Below, one piece after another: positions 1 through 12,574 of a stretch of 64,000 nucleotides of DNA. A model generated the notes under the pieces. The model was given only the letters and a program-made list of their open reading frames with translations. It did not search any database and had not been told where the DNA came from. Origin of the DNA: Acanthococcus lagerstroemiae (taxonomy: Eukaryota; Arthropoda; Insecta; Hemiptera; Eriococcidae). Positions within the stretch are counted from its first letter, which is position 1. Each line of letters begins with the position of its first letter. Location: the NCBI GenBank assembly GCA_031841125.1, contig CM063111.1, positions 41,924,955 to 41,988,954 of the forward strand. Reading direction: 5' to 3'. The translations under genes were made by a program, and so were the position numbers.

Positions 1-600
1 CAGGACTTTTACCAACAGTTGTCGCTACTGGAATCATCTCAGGACCCAAGGATCTTAGGAATAGAAGAGAGTAGATCGTGACCAGTATCAACCAATAACA
101 GTTTTGACCCAAAAACAAGCCTCAAATGACCCAGAAGTTGTTCAACTTTAGGCAGCCATAAGTTCTGAATTTTAGAATGTGAATTTTCCCACTACAATAC
201 TTATACAGACACAAGAAGGAATAAGATTTAAAGGAATAGATGGATCGTAACCGAAATCATTCGATGAGACTTTCTACCGGCACGAAAAAGATTTCAAGGA
301 GCACAAATTGGATCACGACTGGAATCGTCCTATGATGAGACTTTCTGCCAGTTAGCTTGCTGGAATCATCCCATTACAGGACTTTCAACCAACAGTGGTT
401 GCTACTGGAATCGCCTCAGGACTTTCAACCAGTATGAGATTTTCCGCCAGTAACTTGCTGGAATCATCCAATACTGGACTTTCAACCAGCAATTATTGTT
501 ACTGGCACCAGTAGCCTGCTGAAACCATCCCATTACAGGACAATTACCAACAGTTGTCGCTACTGGAATCATCTCAGGACTCTAGATTCTTCGGATAGTA
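1..600. repeat. Degenerate local repeats (CTGGAATCATC / GGACTTTCAACCA)
   Basis: Phrases such as GCTACTGGAATC and AGGACTTTCAACCA recur many times. The best copies are near 13-48, 390-425 and 548-583, with partial copies near 347-392, 447-488 and 505-546. Spacing is irregular (about 60-160 bp), so this is a decayed tandem or nested repeat cut by the window edge. No coding signal was seen. Confidence 0.65.
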
Positions 601-1089
601 CAAAAACATTCCCCCAATCTACCTGGATATAATTGCCAATTTGACCAACCAAATTACCTAAAAATGATACGCAAATGCGCCCGGATCTTTAAACTACAGC
701 AGAGTGGCTCAGGAGCACCAGTGTATCTATGAAGACCCGATTCGTGAACTAGAAGCTGCCAAAGTAATTTGGCAGTATCAAAATTCAAAAAAAAAAAAAA
801 AATACAGAAAGTAATTACAAAGTTAATTCTAAGAATTAAAACTCTATCGCCTGTAAGGAAGCAGGGGTATAAATAAAAAAACATCACAATGTGGGGGGGG
901 GGTCAAGTCGGAAAATGTTTCGGTAGGGAAGTAGAATTCTAAAATGTGACCTCCTTTGGTGATACCCATTCGAGTTTCATAATCAAACTTTGGAATACAA
1001 GGTTGAAATGTCAAACTTGTTGGTATATAAACGTAGAGTCACTGCATGTGATCCCTTAGTCCAACAAAACTAAAATTCTCAGGGGGGGG
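601..1089. other. Gene-free spacer with homopolymer runs
   Basis: There is no credible gene here. An A run (about 787-802) and two G runs (893-902 and 1082-1089) are present. The only open frames are short and hydrophobic or low-complexity. Confidence 0.6.
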
Positions 1090-1099
1090 CTTTTAGAAT

Positions 1100-1960
1100 T
1101 TGACACAGCGGACGGCAGACGACAGAAGAGACAAAGGCCGGTACGAGTCACGAGTCACGAAGGCAACGGACAACAGACGATGGATGGAACGAGTGGCGCG
1201 GATGATGGGCAACAGACGACCGACAATGGATGGAAAAAGTGGCGTGGATGACGGGCAATGAATGACCGACATTGGATGGAACAAGTGGAACAGACGACAG
1301 AAGACTCATGGAACGAGTAGAACAGACGACAGAAGACTCATGGAACGAGTAGAACAGACAACAGATGACTGATGGAACGAGTGGAATGGACGGCAGACAA
1401 CAGGCAGAACGAGCGATGTAGATGATAGACAACAGACAACAGATGGAACGAGCAGCGCGGACGAGGAACGAGTGGCGCGGACGACAGACGACGGACGGAA
1501 CGAGTGGCGCAGACGACGGACGGAACGAGTGGCGCAGACGACAGACGACGGACGGAACGAGTGGCGCAGACGACGGACGGAACGAGTGGCGCAGACGACG
1601 GACGACGGACGACGGACGGAACGAGTGGCGCAGACGACGGACGGAGCGAACGGCGCGGACGACGGACGGAACGAGCGGCGCGGACGACGGACGGAACGAG
1701 CGGCGCGGACGATAGACAACGGACAGACGGAACGAGCGGCGCGGACGATAGACAACGGACGGACGGAACGAGCGGCGCGGACGATAGACAACGGACAGAC
1801 GGAACGTGCGGCGCGGACGATAGACAACGGACAGACGGAATGAGTGGCGCGGACAACAGACGACGGACGGAACGATCGGCGCGGATGACAGAGGGAACGA
1901 GCGGTGCGGATGGCGGATGACGTGGACGACGGACGGAACGAGCGGCGCGGATGACAGACG
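1100..1960. repeat. 25/36-bp GC-rich minisatellite
   Basis: The core GGAACGAGTGGCGCAGACGA repeats in tandem. Measured start-to-start distances in the best part (1501-1841) are 25, 32, 25, 39, 25, 25, 25, 36, 36, 36 and 36 bp. The array therefore moves from a 25-bp unit to a 36-bp unit that adds a TAGACAACGGACA-type insert. The left part (1100-1450) is a more diverged version. The unit has almost no stop codons in any frame, so open frames up to 173 codons appear on both strands. They are repeat artefacts, not genes: overlapping frames on both strands stay open and repeat the same peptides. Confidence 0.93.
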
Positions 1961-2289
1961 CCGGGAACAGAATGGAAGAGAGACTTTAATGACTATAAAG
2001 TTTCATGACTCAATGAAGGATGCCGGTAAAATGGAATAAAAAAAAAATAGAGGATAAATGAGGAAAAACATGGAAATTACTAGCTAATCAGAGTTCGGTT
2101 TATTGTGGGAAAAAGCCTAAGTTCCTAAAAGAAAGAAATGAAAAACAGAACTGGAGTGTGGCTAATACCCCCTATAACAATACACTTTCTTAGACTGATA
2201 AAACTCACGTATTCTATACTATGTAAATTGAACCTCTGATAATCAAAATTATTACACCTCGTGCCTTTGTACCCAGCAGCACTGAGGAA
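1961..2289. other. Short unique spacer
   Basis: AT-rich sequence between two satellite blocks. I see no gene or RNA here. Confidence 0.5.
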
Positions 2290-5200
2290 ATCCCAAAGTC
2301 TGCTAGTACTTGGTGTTGGCATAGAAGAGACGCTTTCACAAGTCAGCGGTCTAGTTGATCCTCAATATGTGATCACTCAGTCAAAAGCTATAAAAATAAA
2401 TGAAGTCAAAACCTCAAAGCTATAAAAATAAATACAAATCTTACAAAACCATGAAAATGAGGTATTACGCCACGTACCGGTGATTTGGAAATTTCGACAG
2501 ATCCAGAACTACAAAGCAACGGCCAGGTCTAGTGTAGATCCACACGATCATTCAGAAGCTGTAAAAATAAATTTGCATCATCAAAATTTAGGGAAGCAAT
2601 ACAAAACGAGAGCTAATAAAAAAAATGAATTCTCTCACCTATAAGGCAGCAAAATTTGTACATCAGATATTTTTATATCTAGCGACGAATTTTCATAGAT
2701 CCAAAACTTCCAGAGAAAATCCAAAATCTGCTGGTATTGGGTGATTGCATAGAAGAGGCGCTTCCCTGAATCAGCGGTCTAATAGATCCTCGATGATTCG
2801 ATCGTTCAATCGCAAGTTGTCTAAATAAATTTGTCTATCACAATTCGGAGGAAAATTTGAAAGCCAATGAAAAAATGAATCCTCTTATTTACAAGGCAGG
2901 TGAATTGTCACACCACACATCACATACTTTCATGTCCAGCGACGAATTCCGGGAAACTCGACTGATCCAAGACCTCCATGGAGAAAACCTAAAATCTGTT
3001 CAATCAAAAGCTTGGCAGGATCCGAATTCAGGGCAAAAGCTAATGGAAAAATGAATTCTCTCACTTGTAAGGCAAGTAAATTGCTACAACTCCGCATACT
3101 TTTATGTCCAGTGACGAATTTCGGGAAACTTTGACAGATCTAAAAGTTCCACAGAGGAAATCCAAAATCTGCTAGTACTCTTCTGTTGGTGTAAAAGAGG
3201 CGCTTTCATAAATCAGTGGTCTAGTAGATCCTCAATATGTGATCATTCATTCAAAAGCGATAAATAATTTTGTTATGTCAAAGAAATAAAAGTGAATTAT
3301 TTTGATCTCAAAGGGGTTAGGTAAGACAATATACAAATCTTAAGAAACCATGAAAATTCGAAGTATTACACCACGTACCAGTGATTCAACATACAAGGGA
3401 TTTGGGAATTTCCACAGATACAGAATTTTCACAGAGAAATACCAAAAAATTTTGGTATTTGGTGTTTTTGGTGTTTGGTGTTTCTGCTGAAGCGTTTCCA
3501 CAAAGCAACGACCTGGTCTAGTAGATCCTCTAAGATACGATCATTCAGAAGCTGTAAAAATAAAAATTGCAGTGTCAAAGTTTGGGGACCAATTCGAATA
3601 AACGAAAGCTAATAAAGAAAAATTCTCTCACGTATACGGCAGCAAAATTCGTACTCACATATTTGTATGTCTAACGACGAATTTCGGGGGAACGCGAACC
3701 AAAACTTCCAGAGAAATCCAGAATCTGCTGGTATTCGGTGATAGCATAGAAGAGGCGCTTCCACGAATCAGTGGTCTAGTAGATCGTTGATAATCAGAAG
3801 CTGTATAAATAAATTTTACGTATCACAATTTGGGGGAAAAATTCGAAAGCTAATATAAAAATGAATTCTCACTTGTAAGGCGAGTACATTGTTACAACAC
3901 CACATACTTCTCGATGAATTTTGAGAAACTCGACAGATCCAGAAGTTCCACGGAGGAAATCCAAAATCTGCTGGTACTCTTTGTTGGCATAGAAGCGGCG
4001 CTTTTACTAATCAGCGGTCTAGTAGATCCTTAATATGTGATCATTCATAAGCTAGGAAAATAATTTTGCAGTATAAATCTTACAAACACATGAAGATTCG
4101 AAGATTTACGCCACCTACCAAATATTCAAGATACGAGGGATTTGTAAATTTCGGCAGATCTAGAATTTTCATGGAGAAATACTAAAAATTGCTGGTATTT
4201 GGTGTTTCCGCTGAAGCGTTTCCACAAAGCAACGTCCCGGTCTAGTCGATCCACTAAGATATGATAATTTAGAAGCTGTAAAAATAAATTTGCAGTATCA
4301 AAATTCGGGAAAGCAATACAAGCTAATGAAAAAATGAATTCTCTCACCTATAAGGCAGCAAAATTTATAAATCACATATTTATACATCTAGCTACGAATT
4401 TCGGGAAATGCGACAGATCCAAAACTTCCAGAGAATATCCAAAATATTGTGGTATTCGGTAATTGCATAGAAGAGGCGCTTCCACAAATCAGTGGTTTAG
4501 TAGATCCTTGATGATTCAATGGTTCAATCAGAAGCTGTACAGATAAATTTGTCGTATCACAATTCGGGGGGGGGGGGAATTCAAAAGCTAATGAAAAATT
4601 GAATTCTCTCACTTATAAGGCAGATAAATTATTACAACACCACATACTTTTATGTCCAGCGGGGAATTGCAGGAAACTCGACTGATCCAAAACATCCCGG
4701 AGAAAATCCAAAATCTGTTCAATCAAAAGCTTTGCCGTATCACAGCTTGGAGAAAAAATTCGAAAGCCGATAGACAAATGAGTTCTCTCACTTATAAGGC
4801 AGGTAAATTGTTACACCATCACATACTTTCATGTCCAGCAACTCATTTTGGGAAACTAGACAGGAAATCCAGAATCGGTTCAATTGAAAGCTTTGCCGCA
4901 TCACAATTCTGGGAGAAAATTCGAAAGCTCATGGGAAAATGAATTCTCTCACTTGTAAGGCAGGTAAATTGTTACACCACCACGTATGTCCAGCGATGAA
5001 TTTTGAAAAACTCGGCAGATCTAAAAGTTCCACGGAGAAAATCCAAAATCTGCTACTACTCTATGTTGGGATAGAAGGCTTTTTCACAGATCAGCGATCT
5101 AAAAAATCCTCGATATATGTGATCATTCAAGAATTAGAATTAAAAAGAATTATTTCGATCTCAAAGAGTTTAGGTGAGATGATATACAAATCTTACAACC

Positions 5201-8200
5201 CCATGAAAATCCAAAATCCGAAGTATTACGGTACATACCAGTGATTCAAGATTGATTTGTAAACTTCGACAGGTCCAGAATTTTAACGGAGAAGTACCAA
5301 AAAATGTTGGTGTTTGGTGTTTCCGCTGAAGCATTTGAACGAAGCAACGGCCAGGTTTAGTCGATCCACCATGATAGGCCAAGTCTAGTTGATCCATTAC
5401 AATACGATCATTCAGAAGCTGTAAAAATAAATTTGCAGTATCAAAGTTCGGGAAAGCAATACAAAATGAAAGCTAATGAAAAAATGAATTCTCTCACCTA
5501 TAAGGCAGCAAAATTTGTACATGACATATTTTTATATCTAGCGACGAATTTCGGGGAACGCTACAGATCCAAAACTTCCAGAGAATATCCAATAGAAGAG
5601 GCGCTTGCAGGAATCAGTGGTCTAGTAGATTCTCAATGATTCGATTCTTCAATCAGAAGCTGTAATAATAATAAATTTGCCCCATTACAATTCGGGGGGG
5701 GGGGGAATTCGAAAGCCAATGAAAAAATAAATTCTCGTAAGGCAGCTGAATTTTTACACATATCCAGCAACGAATTTCGGGAAACTTGACAGATCCTAAA
5801 CTTCCACAGAGAAAATCCAAAACCTGTTCAATCAAAAGGCATTACCGTATCACAATTCGGGGGAAAAATTCGAAAGCTAATGAAAAAATGAATTCTCTCA
5901 CTTGTAAGGCAGGTAAATTGTTACAACACCATACGCTAATATGTCCAGCGACGAATTTCAGGAAACTACCAAACTATTACGCCACCTACCAGTGATTCAA
6001 GATACAAGGGATTTGGAAATTTCGGCATATCCAGAACTTTCATGGAGAAATACCAAAAAATGCCGATGTCTGGTGTTTCCGCTGAAGCGTTTCCACGAAG
6101 CAACGGCCAGGTATAGTAGATCCACTAAGATGCGATCATTCAGAAGCTGTAAAAATAAATTTGCAGTACCAAAGTTCGGGGAAGTAATACAAAAACGAAA
6201 GCTAATGAAAAAATGAATCCTCTCACCTATAAGGCAGCAAGATTTACGCATCAGATTTTTATATCTAGCGACGAATTTGGGGGAACGCGACAGATCCAAG
6301 ACTTCCAGAGAATATCCAAAATCTGCTGGTATTCGGTGATGGCATAGAAGAGACGCTTCCACAAATTAGCGGTCTAGTAGATCCTCGAAGATTCGATCAT
6401 GTAATCAGAAGCTGTATAAATAAATTTGCCGTATCACAATTCGGGGGGAAAATTCGAAAGCTAGTGATAAAATAAATTCTCTCACTTATAAGGCAGGTAA
6501 ATTTTTCACCACATTCCACATACGTTCATGTCCAGCAACGAATTTCGGAAAACTCGACAAATCTAAAAGTTTCATGGAGGAAATCCAAAATCTGCTAGTA
6601 CTCCATGTTGGGATAAGAGAGACGCTTTCACCAATCAGCGATCTAGTAGACCCTCGATATGAGATCATCCGGTTAAAAGCTATAAAAATATTTTTGCTGT
6701 ATCAAAATTCGGGAAAAATAATTCACTTAGAAAATTACAAATAAAATTAATTATTTTGATCTGGAAGGGGTTTGGGAAGACAATGTAAAAATTTTACGAA
6801 CCCTTGAATATCTGAAGTATTACGCTACGTACCAGTGATTGGAAATTTCGACATATCCAGAATTTTCACGGAGAAATTTTGATGTTTCTGCTCAAGCGTT
6901 TCCAGGAAGCAACGTCCAGGTCCAGTAGATCCTCTAACTTACAATCATTTAGAAGCAGTAAACATAAATTTGCAGTACCGAAGTTCAGGGAAGCAATAGG
7001 AAATAAAAACTCATGAAAAAATGAATTCTCTCACCTATAAGGCAGCAAAATTAGTACATCACATATTTTTATATCTAGCGACGAATTTCAGAGAATGCGA
7101 CGGGTCCAAAACTTCCAGAGAAATTCCAGAATCTGTTTGTATTCGGTGACTGCTTAGACAAGGCGCTTCCACGAATCAGCAGTCTAGTGGATCCTCGATG
7201 ATTCGACCGTTCAATCAGAAGCTGTATAACTAAATTTGCGGTATCACAATTGGGGGGGGGCGGGAGAAAGAATTCGAAAGTTAATGGAAAAATTAATTCT
7301 CTTACTTGTAAGGCAGGTAAATTGTTACAACACCACATACTTTTATGTCCAGAGACGAATTTCGGGGAACTTGACAGATCCAAATGTTCCACAGAGAAAA
7401 TCCAAATCTGTTCAATCAAAAGCAATAAAAATAATTTTGCTGTAAAAAGATTCGAAAATAAAAAAATTAAATTAAACAAAGTGACCTTATAATCTAAAAG
7501 GGGTCAGACGAGACGATATACAAATCTTGCAACCCATTAAGATTAAAATTAATACACTACATACCGTTAATTCAAGGTGCGATGGATTTAGAAATTTCTG
7601 ACAGATTCAGAAATTTCACGGAGGAAGTCCAAAAAGTGCTGGTGTTCGGTGTTTGTGTCGAAGAAGTGTTTTCACAAAGCAATTAAAAATAATTTTGCTA
7701 TACCACAACTTGGGGGGAAAATACGCTTATGAAAATTCATTCTCTCTCCTATAATGCGAAAATCGTTGAAATCAGAAGCTGTAAATGTTATTTTGCTGTA
7801 TCACAATTCGGGGGGGGGGGGAATATGAACCCGAATGAGAAAAGTAATTCTCTCACGTATAAGGCAACAAAATTTTTACACCACATACTCGTACTGTTAT
7901 ATCCAGCAACAAATTTCGAGAAACTCAATAAAGCTAAAACTTCCACGGAGAAAATTCAAAATCTGCTGGTACTCGATACTTGTACAGAAGAGGCGCTTCC
8001 ATGAATCAGCGGTCTAATAAATCCTTGATGATACGATTGTTCAATCGGAAGCCTGAAAAATAAATTTGCAATATCACAATTTGGGAGGAAAATTTGAAAG
8101 CTTATGAAAAACTGAATTCTCTCACCTATAAACCAGCAAAATTGTTACACCACATACTGTTTACATCCAGCGACGTATTTCGAGAAATTCGGTAAATCCA

Positions 8201-8215
8201 AAACTTCCGCATGCG
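2290..8215. repeat. Six-kb satellite array of three related subunits
   Basis: About 18 copies of the phrase AATGAATTCTCTCAC plus TATAAGGCAG occur near 2627, 2877, 3051, 3862, 4334, 4600, 4778, 4940, 5485, 5888, 6212, 6473, 7021, 7291, 7842 and 8113. Each is followed by GACGAATTTCGGGAA and ACAGATCCAAAACTTCCA, then GAAGCTGTAAAAATAAATTTG. Three subunit types can be told apart: one with GGCAGCAAAATTTGTACATC, one with GGCAGGTAAATTGTTACAAC, and one with AAGCAACGGCCAGGTCTAG (near 2516, 3508, 4228, 5344, 6102 and 6910). The last type gives a higher-order spacing of roughly 0.7-1.1 kb. G runs recur at one fixed point of a subunit (4567, 5694, 7252, 7811). Short open frames here are shadows. Confidence 0.88.
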
Positions 8216-9275
8216 AAATCAAACCTCCATCCAACTTGGCGAATCCAAGCATCCAATCCAAAATGCACACGACTTGATCGGATTCGAATTTCATGAACTT
8301 GAACGAAGGAGGTAGATCACGACCAGTAATCACATGCAGCAAACATCCAAAAATATGGCGAACAAAATACATATAACAGTCAAATGACAAACACAGCAAC
8401 CACATGCAGCAAACATGCAAAAATACGACTATCAATCAAATATGTAATGTACCAAATATAACAGTCGAAGGACAGGCAACTATTTGGGTACCGAAATTAT
8501 ACATGCAAAATCGACATAACTAACTATACGGGTGCAAAATCAAAACTCCATCAGACTTGGCGAATTCAAGCAACAATCCAAAATGCACACATGATCGGAT
8601 CCGAAATTCTTGAACAAGAGAGGCAGATCATGACCAATAATCACATGCAGCAAACATCCAAAAATATGGCGAACAAAATACATATAACAGTCAAATGACA
8701 AACACAGCAACCACATGCAGCAAACATGCAAAAATACAACTAGCAATCAAATATGTAAGAAACCGAATATAACAGTCATAGGACAGGCCACAGGCAATTA
8801 TTTGGGCACCAAAATTATACATGCAAAATCGACATATCACTATATGGGTGCAAATTCAAAACTCCATCAGACTTGGCGAATCCAAGCAACCAACCCAAAA
8901 TGCACGGATGATCAGATCCGAAATTCTTGAACAATAGAGGCAGATCATGACCGGAATCGTATGCAGCAAACATCCAAAAATATGGCGAACAAAATATATA
9001 TGATAGTTAAATGACAAGCACGGCAACCACATGCAGCAAACATGCAAAAATATGACAATCGATCAAATAAGTGGTAAAATACATGCAAAAATACGACGAT
9101 CAATCAAATATGTAATAAACCAAACATAACAGTCAAAGGACAGGCAACAGGCAATCATTTGGGTACCAAAATTAAACATGCAAAATCGACATAACTCACG
9201 GTACGGATGCAAAATCAAAACTCCATCACGACTTGGTAAATCCAAGCATCCAATCCAAAATGCATACGACTAGCC
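8216..9275. repeat. About 320-bp tandem repeat, just over 3 copies
   Basis: AACTCCATCAGACTTGGCGAA-like starts lie near 8220, 8541, 8858 and 9217, giving periods of about 321, 317 and 359 bp. Within each unit the shorter phrase CACATGCAGCAAACAT occurs twice, followed by AAAAATATGGCGAACAAAAT or AAAAATACGAC, so the unit itself grew from a smaller duplication. It is directly joined to the preceding satellite but is unrelated in sequence. Confidence 0.88.
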
Positions 9276-9700
9276 CGTATCCGAAATAGGTATTACAGAA
9301 ATTTTCAAGCAGAGATACTTCATGCTAATCATATTCAAATATAACTGATGCCGACGGAATTTGAAATCTCTAGAGTAACTGAACCCAAAAATGTACATCG
9401 ACTTTAATTGGCTTTGAATACGGAGTGGGGCAGTGGGATAACAACCGCCCAACCAGAGATACGTACCTCTTAGAAAAAATGCCTTCGACTGGACGCGTAT
9501 ATTGTAAATAAAATTCCCCAAATTCGTATTGTGACAGGTATAAGGGCGGCGAAGACAATGGTCCAGCTTTCTCACGAGTGACAGAGAAAATCAAACAATT
9601 GTTTAAGGGCGTGATATATTGATAGCTGAAAGGGAATCCATTAGCCGGGAGGGGTACAACCGCATTTCGACAAAGCTGAAAACAAGTCAACAAAATTTCC
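9276..9700. other. Spacer, no gene recognised
   Basis: Mixed-composition sequence with open frames of about 100 codons on the minus strand. They have no recognisable domain and overlap one another. Nothing here can be supported as a gene. Confidence 0.4.
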
Positions 9701-9701
9701 G

Positions 9702-9835
9702 AATCCTGGTTAAACCGGGGATTTCAAAACTACCTGCCCCAGTCACGACCTTTACTAGGTATGGTTCCGAATCTTGGTCAAGCCGGGGAATTTCGAAACT
9801 ACCTGCTCCAGTCGTGACCTTCACGTGGTATGGAA
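9702..9835. repeat. Tandem duplication of about 68 bp
   Basis: AATCCTGGTTAAACCGGGGA at about 9702 is repeated as AATCTTGGTCAAGCCGGGGA at about 9771. Similarity continues through CTACCTGCCCCAGTC and ACCTTTACTAGGTATGG. Two diverged copies are present. A 136-codon plus-strand frame runs through them but has no family resemblance. Confidence 0.8.
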
Positions 9836-10029
9836 ATAATTTTGGCGTACAGTGTGTCCAAAAAAATCCAGCTCGAAACAAATTCCGCTACTTCATACCA
9901 AGAACGTATCATTCGGGAAAGGAAAGAAATTCTCTCGAACACAGAAACATTAAAATCAATTGGAAAAATTGCCCTCAGTGGAGAAGATTTAAAAAAAAAA
10001 TATCGGGAAATCAGTGGGCAAATTTCTAA

Positions 10030-10262
10030 GTCCATTAGCTTTTACTTTTGTTCTATTGGGACATTGCCATTCGTTTGAAAAATCGGAAAAATGTCATTTT
10101 TTGAGTTGGAAACGAGCTTCTTGCAATTACTTTTTTCTTTTTTCTTCCAAGCATTTTTTCAGTGATTGACTGCAAGCGCGTTCGTGTTGTTGATGGAAAT
10201 TTCCATGAAATTTATTCTTCCAATCATCTTTAGGCTCTACTAACGTCGTCGCTGTCAGTAAG
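10030..10262. repeat. Dispersed repeat, TTTCCATGGAAATTTATT family
   Basis: Phrases here (CTTGCAATTACTTTTTTCTT, then GATGGAAATTTCCATGAAAT) recur with changes near 38745-38985, 54285-54345 and 55190-55550, in the same order. This marks a mobile repeat of unknown class. No coding capacity was seen. Confidence 0.5.
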
Positions 10263-10276
10263 TGTACAATGTGCTC

Positions 10277-10277
10277 T

Positions 10278-10323
<46 letters not shown>

Positions 10324-10348
10324 GCGAGAGCGAGAGAGAGAGAGAGAG
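10277..10348. repeat. (TG)n(AG)n compound microsatellite
   Basis: A pure TG tract runs straight into an AG tract with two GCGAG interruptions. Confidence 0.98.
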
Positions 10349-10417
10349 TCGGTTTTGTTGTCAAAACATGGTGAACGTCTGAATTTCGGCGCGCTATACC
10401 GGACTGCTGATTTCTGA

Positions 10418-11155
10418 AGGCGCGTCCACACTACAAGTCACCCGGCTACATTTGGTCGAGCGGCTTGGCTAAGGGATTCAATTTTCTTAATGTAGACGAT
10501 AAGCCGGACGGCTTTGTGAAGTCGCCTGAAGCCGAGCCGCTCTGTCGCCCCGACTGGCTAAATGGCGGTAAATGTCAAAGAAAAGTTGAGCAGTAACACA
10601 TGTGTAGACGTATCACTGGCGACGCGGCTTGTATTTTCGAGTGATTTCGTCATTCTCTCGTGTGCATTTGGTCAGTTCAGTTTCAAAAATGGAGTGGAAT
10701 AATGATGATGTGTTTAGATTAATTGAAATGTACAGAGAACGAGCGAATTTGTGGTGGTATCCACTCGGCTATCTCTTGGTGCTCTTTTTCTAATTTGCTC
10801 TCAACCCGAGCCCTGGAATCCACCCATTGGAGCATATGCCAATCGACAGTAACTTGACAACGTCAAAATATAAGTCGACTTCATTATTGTATACACGCAC
10901 TTTAATACTAATATTCGCTCCAAGTTTACATCAAATCTACTGTAACTACTGGTACTGTACTCTTCCGAACTATCCCGCCACGCGTATCCTCGTCTGAAAA
11001 GAGCTCTAAACATTGCTGGAAATTTTGCAAAAGTCGCGCGAAATCGCATTCAAGTGTAGATGAATATGTCACCCGGCTTTGTCGCTCGACATCATGCCGC
11101 TCGGCCAAGCCGTTCGACCAAATTCAGCCGGGCGACTTGCGGTGTGGGCACGCCT
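10418..11155. mobile_element. PIF/Harbinger-like non-autonomous DNA transposon
   Basis: The 738-bp segment has inverted ends about 55 bp long. The left end starts AGGCGCGTCCACAC; the right end, read in reverse, starts AGGCGTGCCCACAC. Both continue with CAAGTC.CCCGGCT and ATTTGGTCGA.CGGCTTGGC. The segment is flanked by a 3-bp direct repeat TGA (10415-10417 and 11156-11158). A 3-bp target duplication with long GGC-rich ends fits PIF/Harbinger elements, and so does a MADF-domain remnant inside, since these elements carry a MADF/Myb-like accessory protein. There is no transposase DDE domain, so this is an internally deleted copy. The family assignment is inference; the boundaries are seen directly. 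Confidence 0.75.
10689..10793 (+). pseudogene. MADF-domain protein remnant of the Harbinger-like element
   Basis: The frame from the ATG at 10689 starts MEWNNDDVFRLIEMYRERAN and continues LWW before losing similarity and stopping after 34 codons. Opening with Trp, then LIE.YRER..LWW, is the start of the MADF (Myb/SANT-like) domain. The DNA-binding accessory protein of PIF/Harbinger transposons carries this domain. Only the first helix region survives, because the element is internally deleted just after it. The start is supported by the typical short leader before the conserved Trp. An open minus-strand frame near the right end (10926-11108) might be the remnant of the second, divergent gene, but I do not recognise it. 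Confidence 0.62.
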
Positions 11156-11158
11156 TGA

Positions 11159-12574
11159 GGAATGTACATGTCATCGCCGGTCAGCGTCTTTACGTATGCG
11201 ATAGCCTGTAGCCTAATTAAGATATGTTTGTAGTTGCACGGTGTCAAGGCATGACTGAAAGGTGTAAATGGAAAAGAACAGCTGAGATTTCCAGAACACC
11301 CCACCATATTGTACATAATTTTTTCGAATGTCTGTATGTATATCCCTTCAGAAGTAACAGCAGGCAACTCTATCTACTTATTATAAGGACGAACTGCTTA
11401 CTTACTTGTTTGAAGGGAGGGGTTACGTACTTGAGACACCTTGTATAGAACCGTCTTGCCTCTCAAATCCTGAGCCGTGGTTCTTGGCTTCGATTTTTTT
11501 CAGCTCATGGAGCCACTTTTCTCCCCTACCTGTCTCCAGTCCAATTTTCGGTCAGGGTATAGCATGGCAACGGAGTTGCCCTTGTAGTTCCTTACATTTA
11601 AAGTATGCATGCAACCCGCCTGCTGTTTTCTCCAAGGGGAAGAGGTGGGTCAGAGAGAAAATATGAGAAAATCCGAAAACCACAAGTAAAATGGCAAGTC
11701 AAGGTATCGCAGAAGAACCACACAAAAACAATTAAACGGCTTCTTGTACAGCATTTTGACAAAGTGAACTTATAATGTATTATGAAGTGACAACTCGAAC
11801 AGCAGTCGTTTAGGTCCCTTGTTGCCTGTTCATTCATTCCGTGCAGTATGTCCGTAGTACGCCGACGACTTTACACCTGATTCCAGCTCATAGACGCGAA
11901 TCTTCCCCCGAGATTTTTCTCTCGCTTGGTTTCGGCATAATGTGCCGCCATGCAGGAAGGGTTGCGGTTAAGGGTTTCTAATTAAATGATTAGTGTCGCC
12001 TTGGCGCCTACCACAGACAAATGAAAAGGGCAACACGATTAAACCGCTTGTAAACGATCGATTGTAAGACGTTACCGAATTACGAAGCTCGTTTAATTAC
12101 GTTGCTCGTGTTTTCAATTTCGGCCCCTGTGTCGCTCGAGTTCCATTGTATAGTTGGCCCGGCTGTTATTTAAATCCGAAAGTCGTTCGTGCGGGCACGT
12201 GCATCCGCCATCCGGGTTGTGGAATGCGAGAGTTATTCGATTTCCCAAATTTACTGATAGAAAATGCCTACACAGTTGAATAAAGTCTGGATTTGGTTTC
12301 CTCTTCTTTTTTTTCCCCTTTCATTATTTATTTATTTCATTTTCCAATGCTGACAGATTTCGCTGTTCTTTCCTTTTTTTCCTTTTTTTTTGTTTATTCC
12401 CGCTTTTTCTCCGTTTTCTGTACGTATAATTTTATTCATTTTCTTTTAGTTCATTCCTTTGAAATTATGGTTCGAGTGTTGGTCTAACGTAAGAAGTGGA
12501 AAGCAGAATGTTTATTATTATAACATCGTAAGACGATTGTAGGTGTTAATCGTACAGTCAACAGAAACCGCATG
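11159..12574. other. Unique sequence, no gene; possible regulatory block near 11860-12250
   Basis: No supported gene. The stretch 11860-12250 has balanced composition and little simple sequence. It contains the homeodomain-type motif TAATTAAATGATTAG (near 11978), a CACGTG E-box-like core (near 12196) and several CGAT/ATCGAT words. This resembles conserved non-coding DNA more than the repeat-rich surroundings, but conservation cannot be judged from one sequence. 12300-12470 is T-rich low-complexity DNA. Confidence 0.35.

Noticed and set aside
1306..1856. Long minus-strand frames (about 173 codons) as genes
   Set aside because: They are translations of the 25/36-bp minisatellite; overlapping frames on both strands are open and repeat the same peptides.
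1100..9275. CRISPR array or prokaryotic origin for the repeats
   Set aside because: Units are contiguous tandem repeats without unique spacers of constant length, and the whole window is eukaryotic in character.
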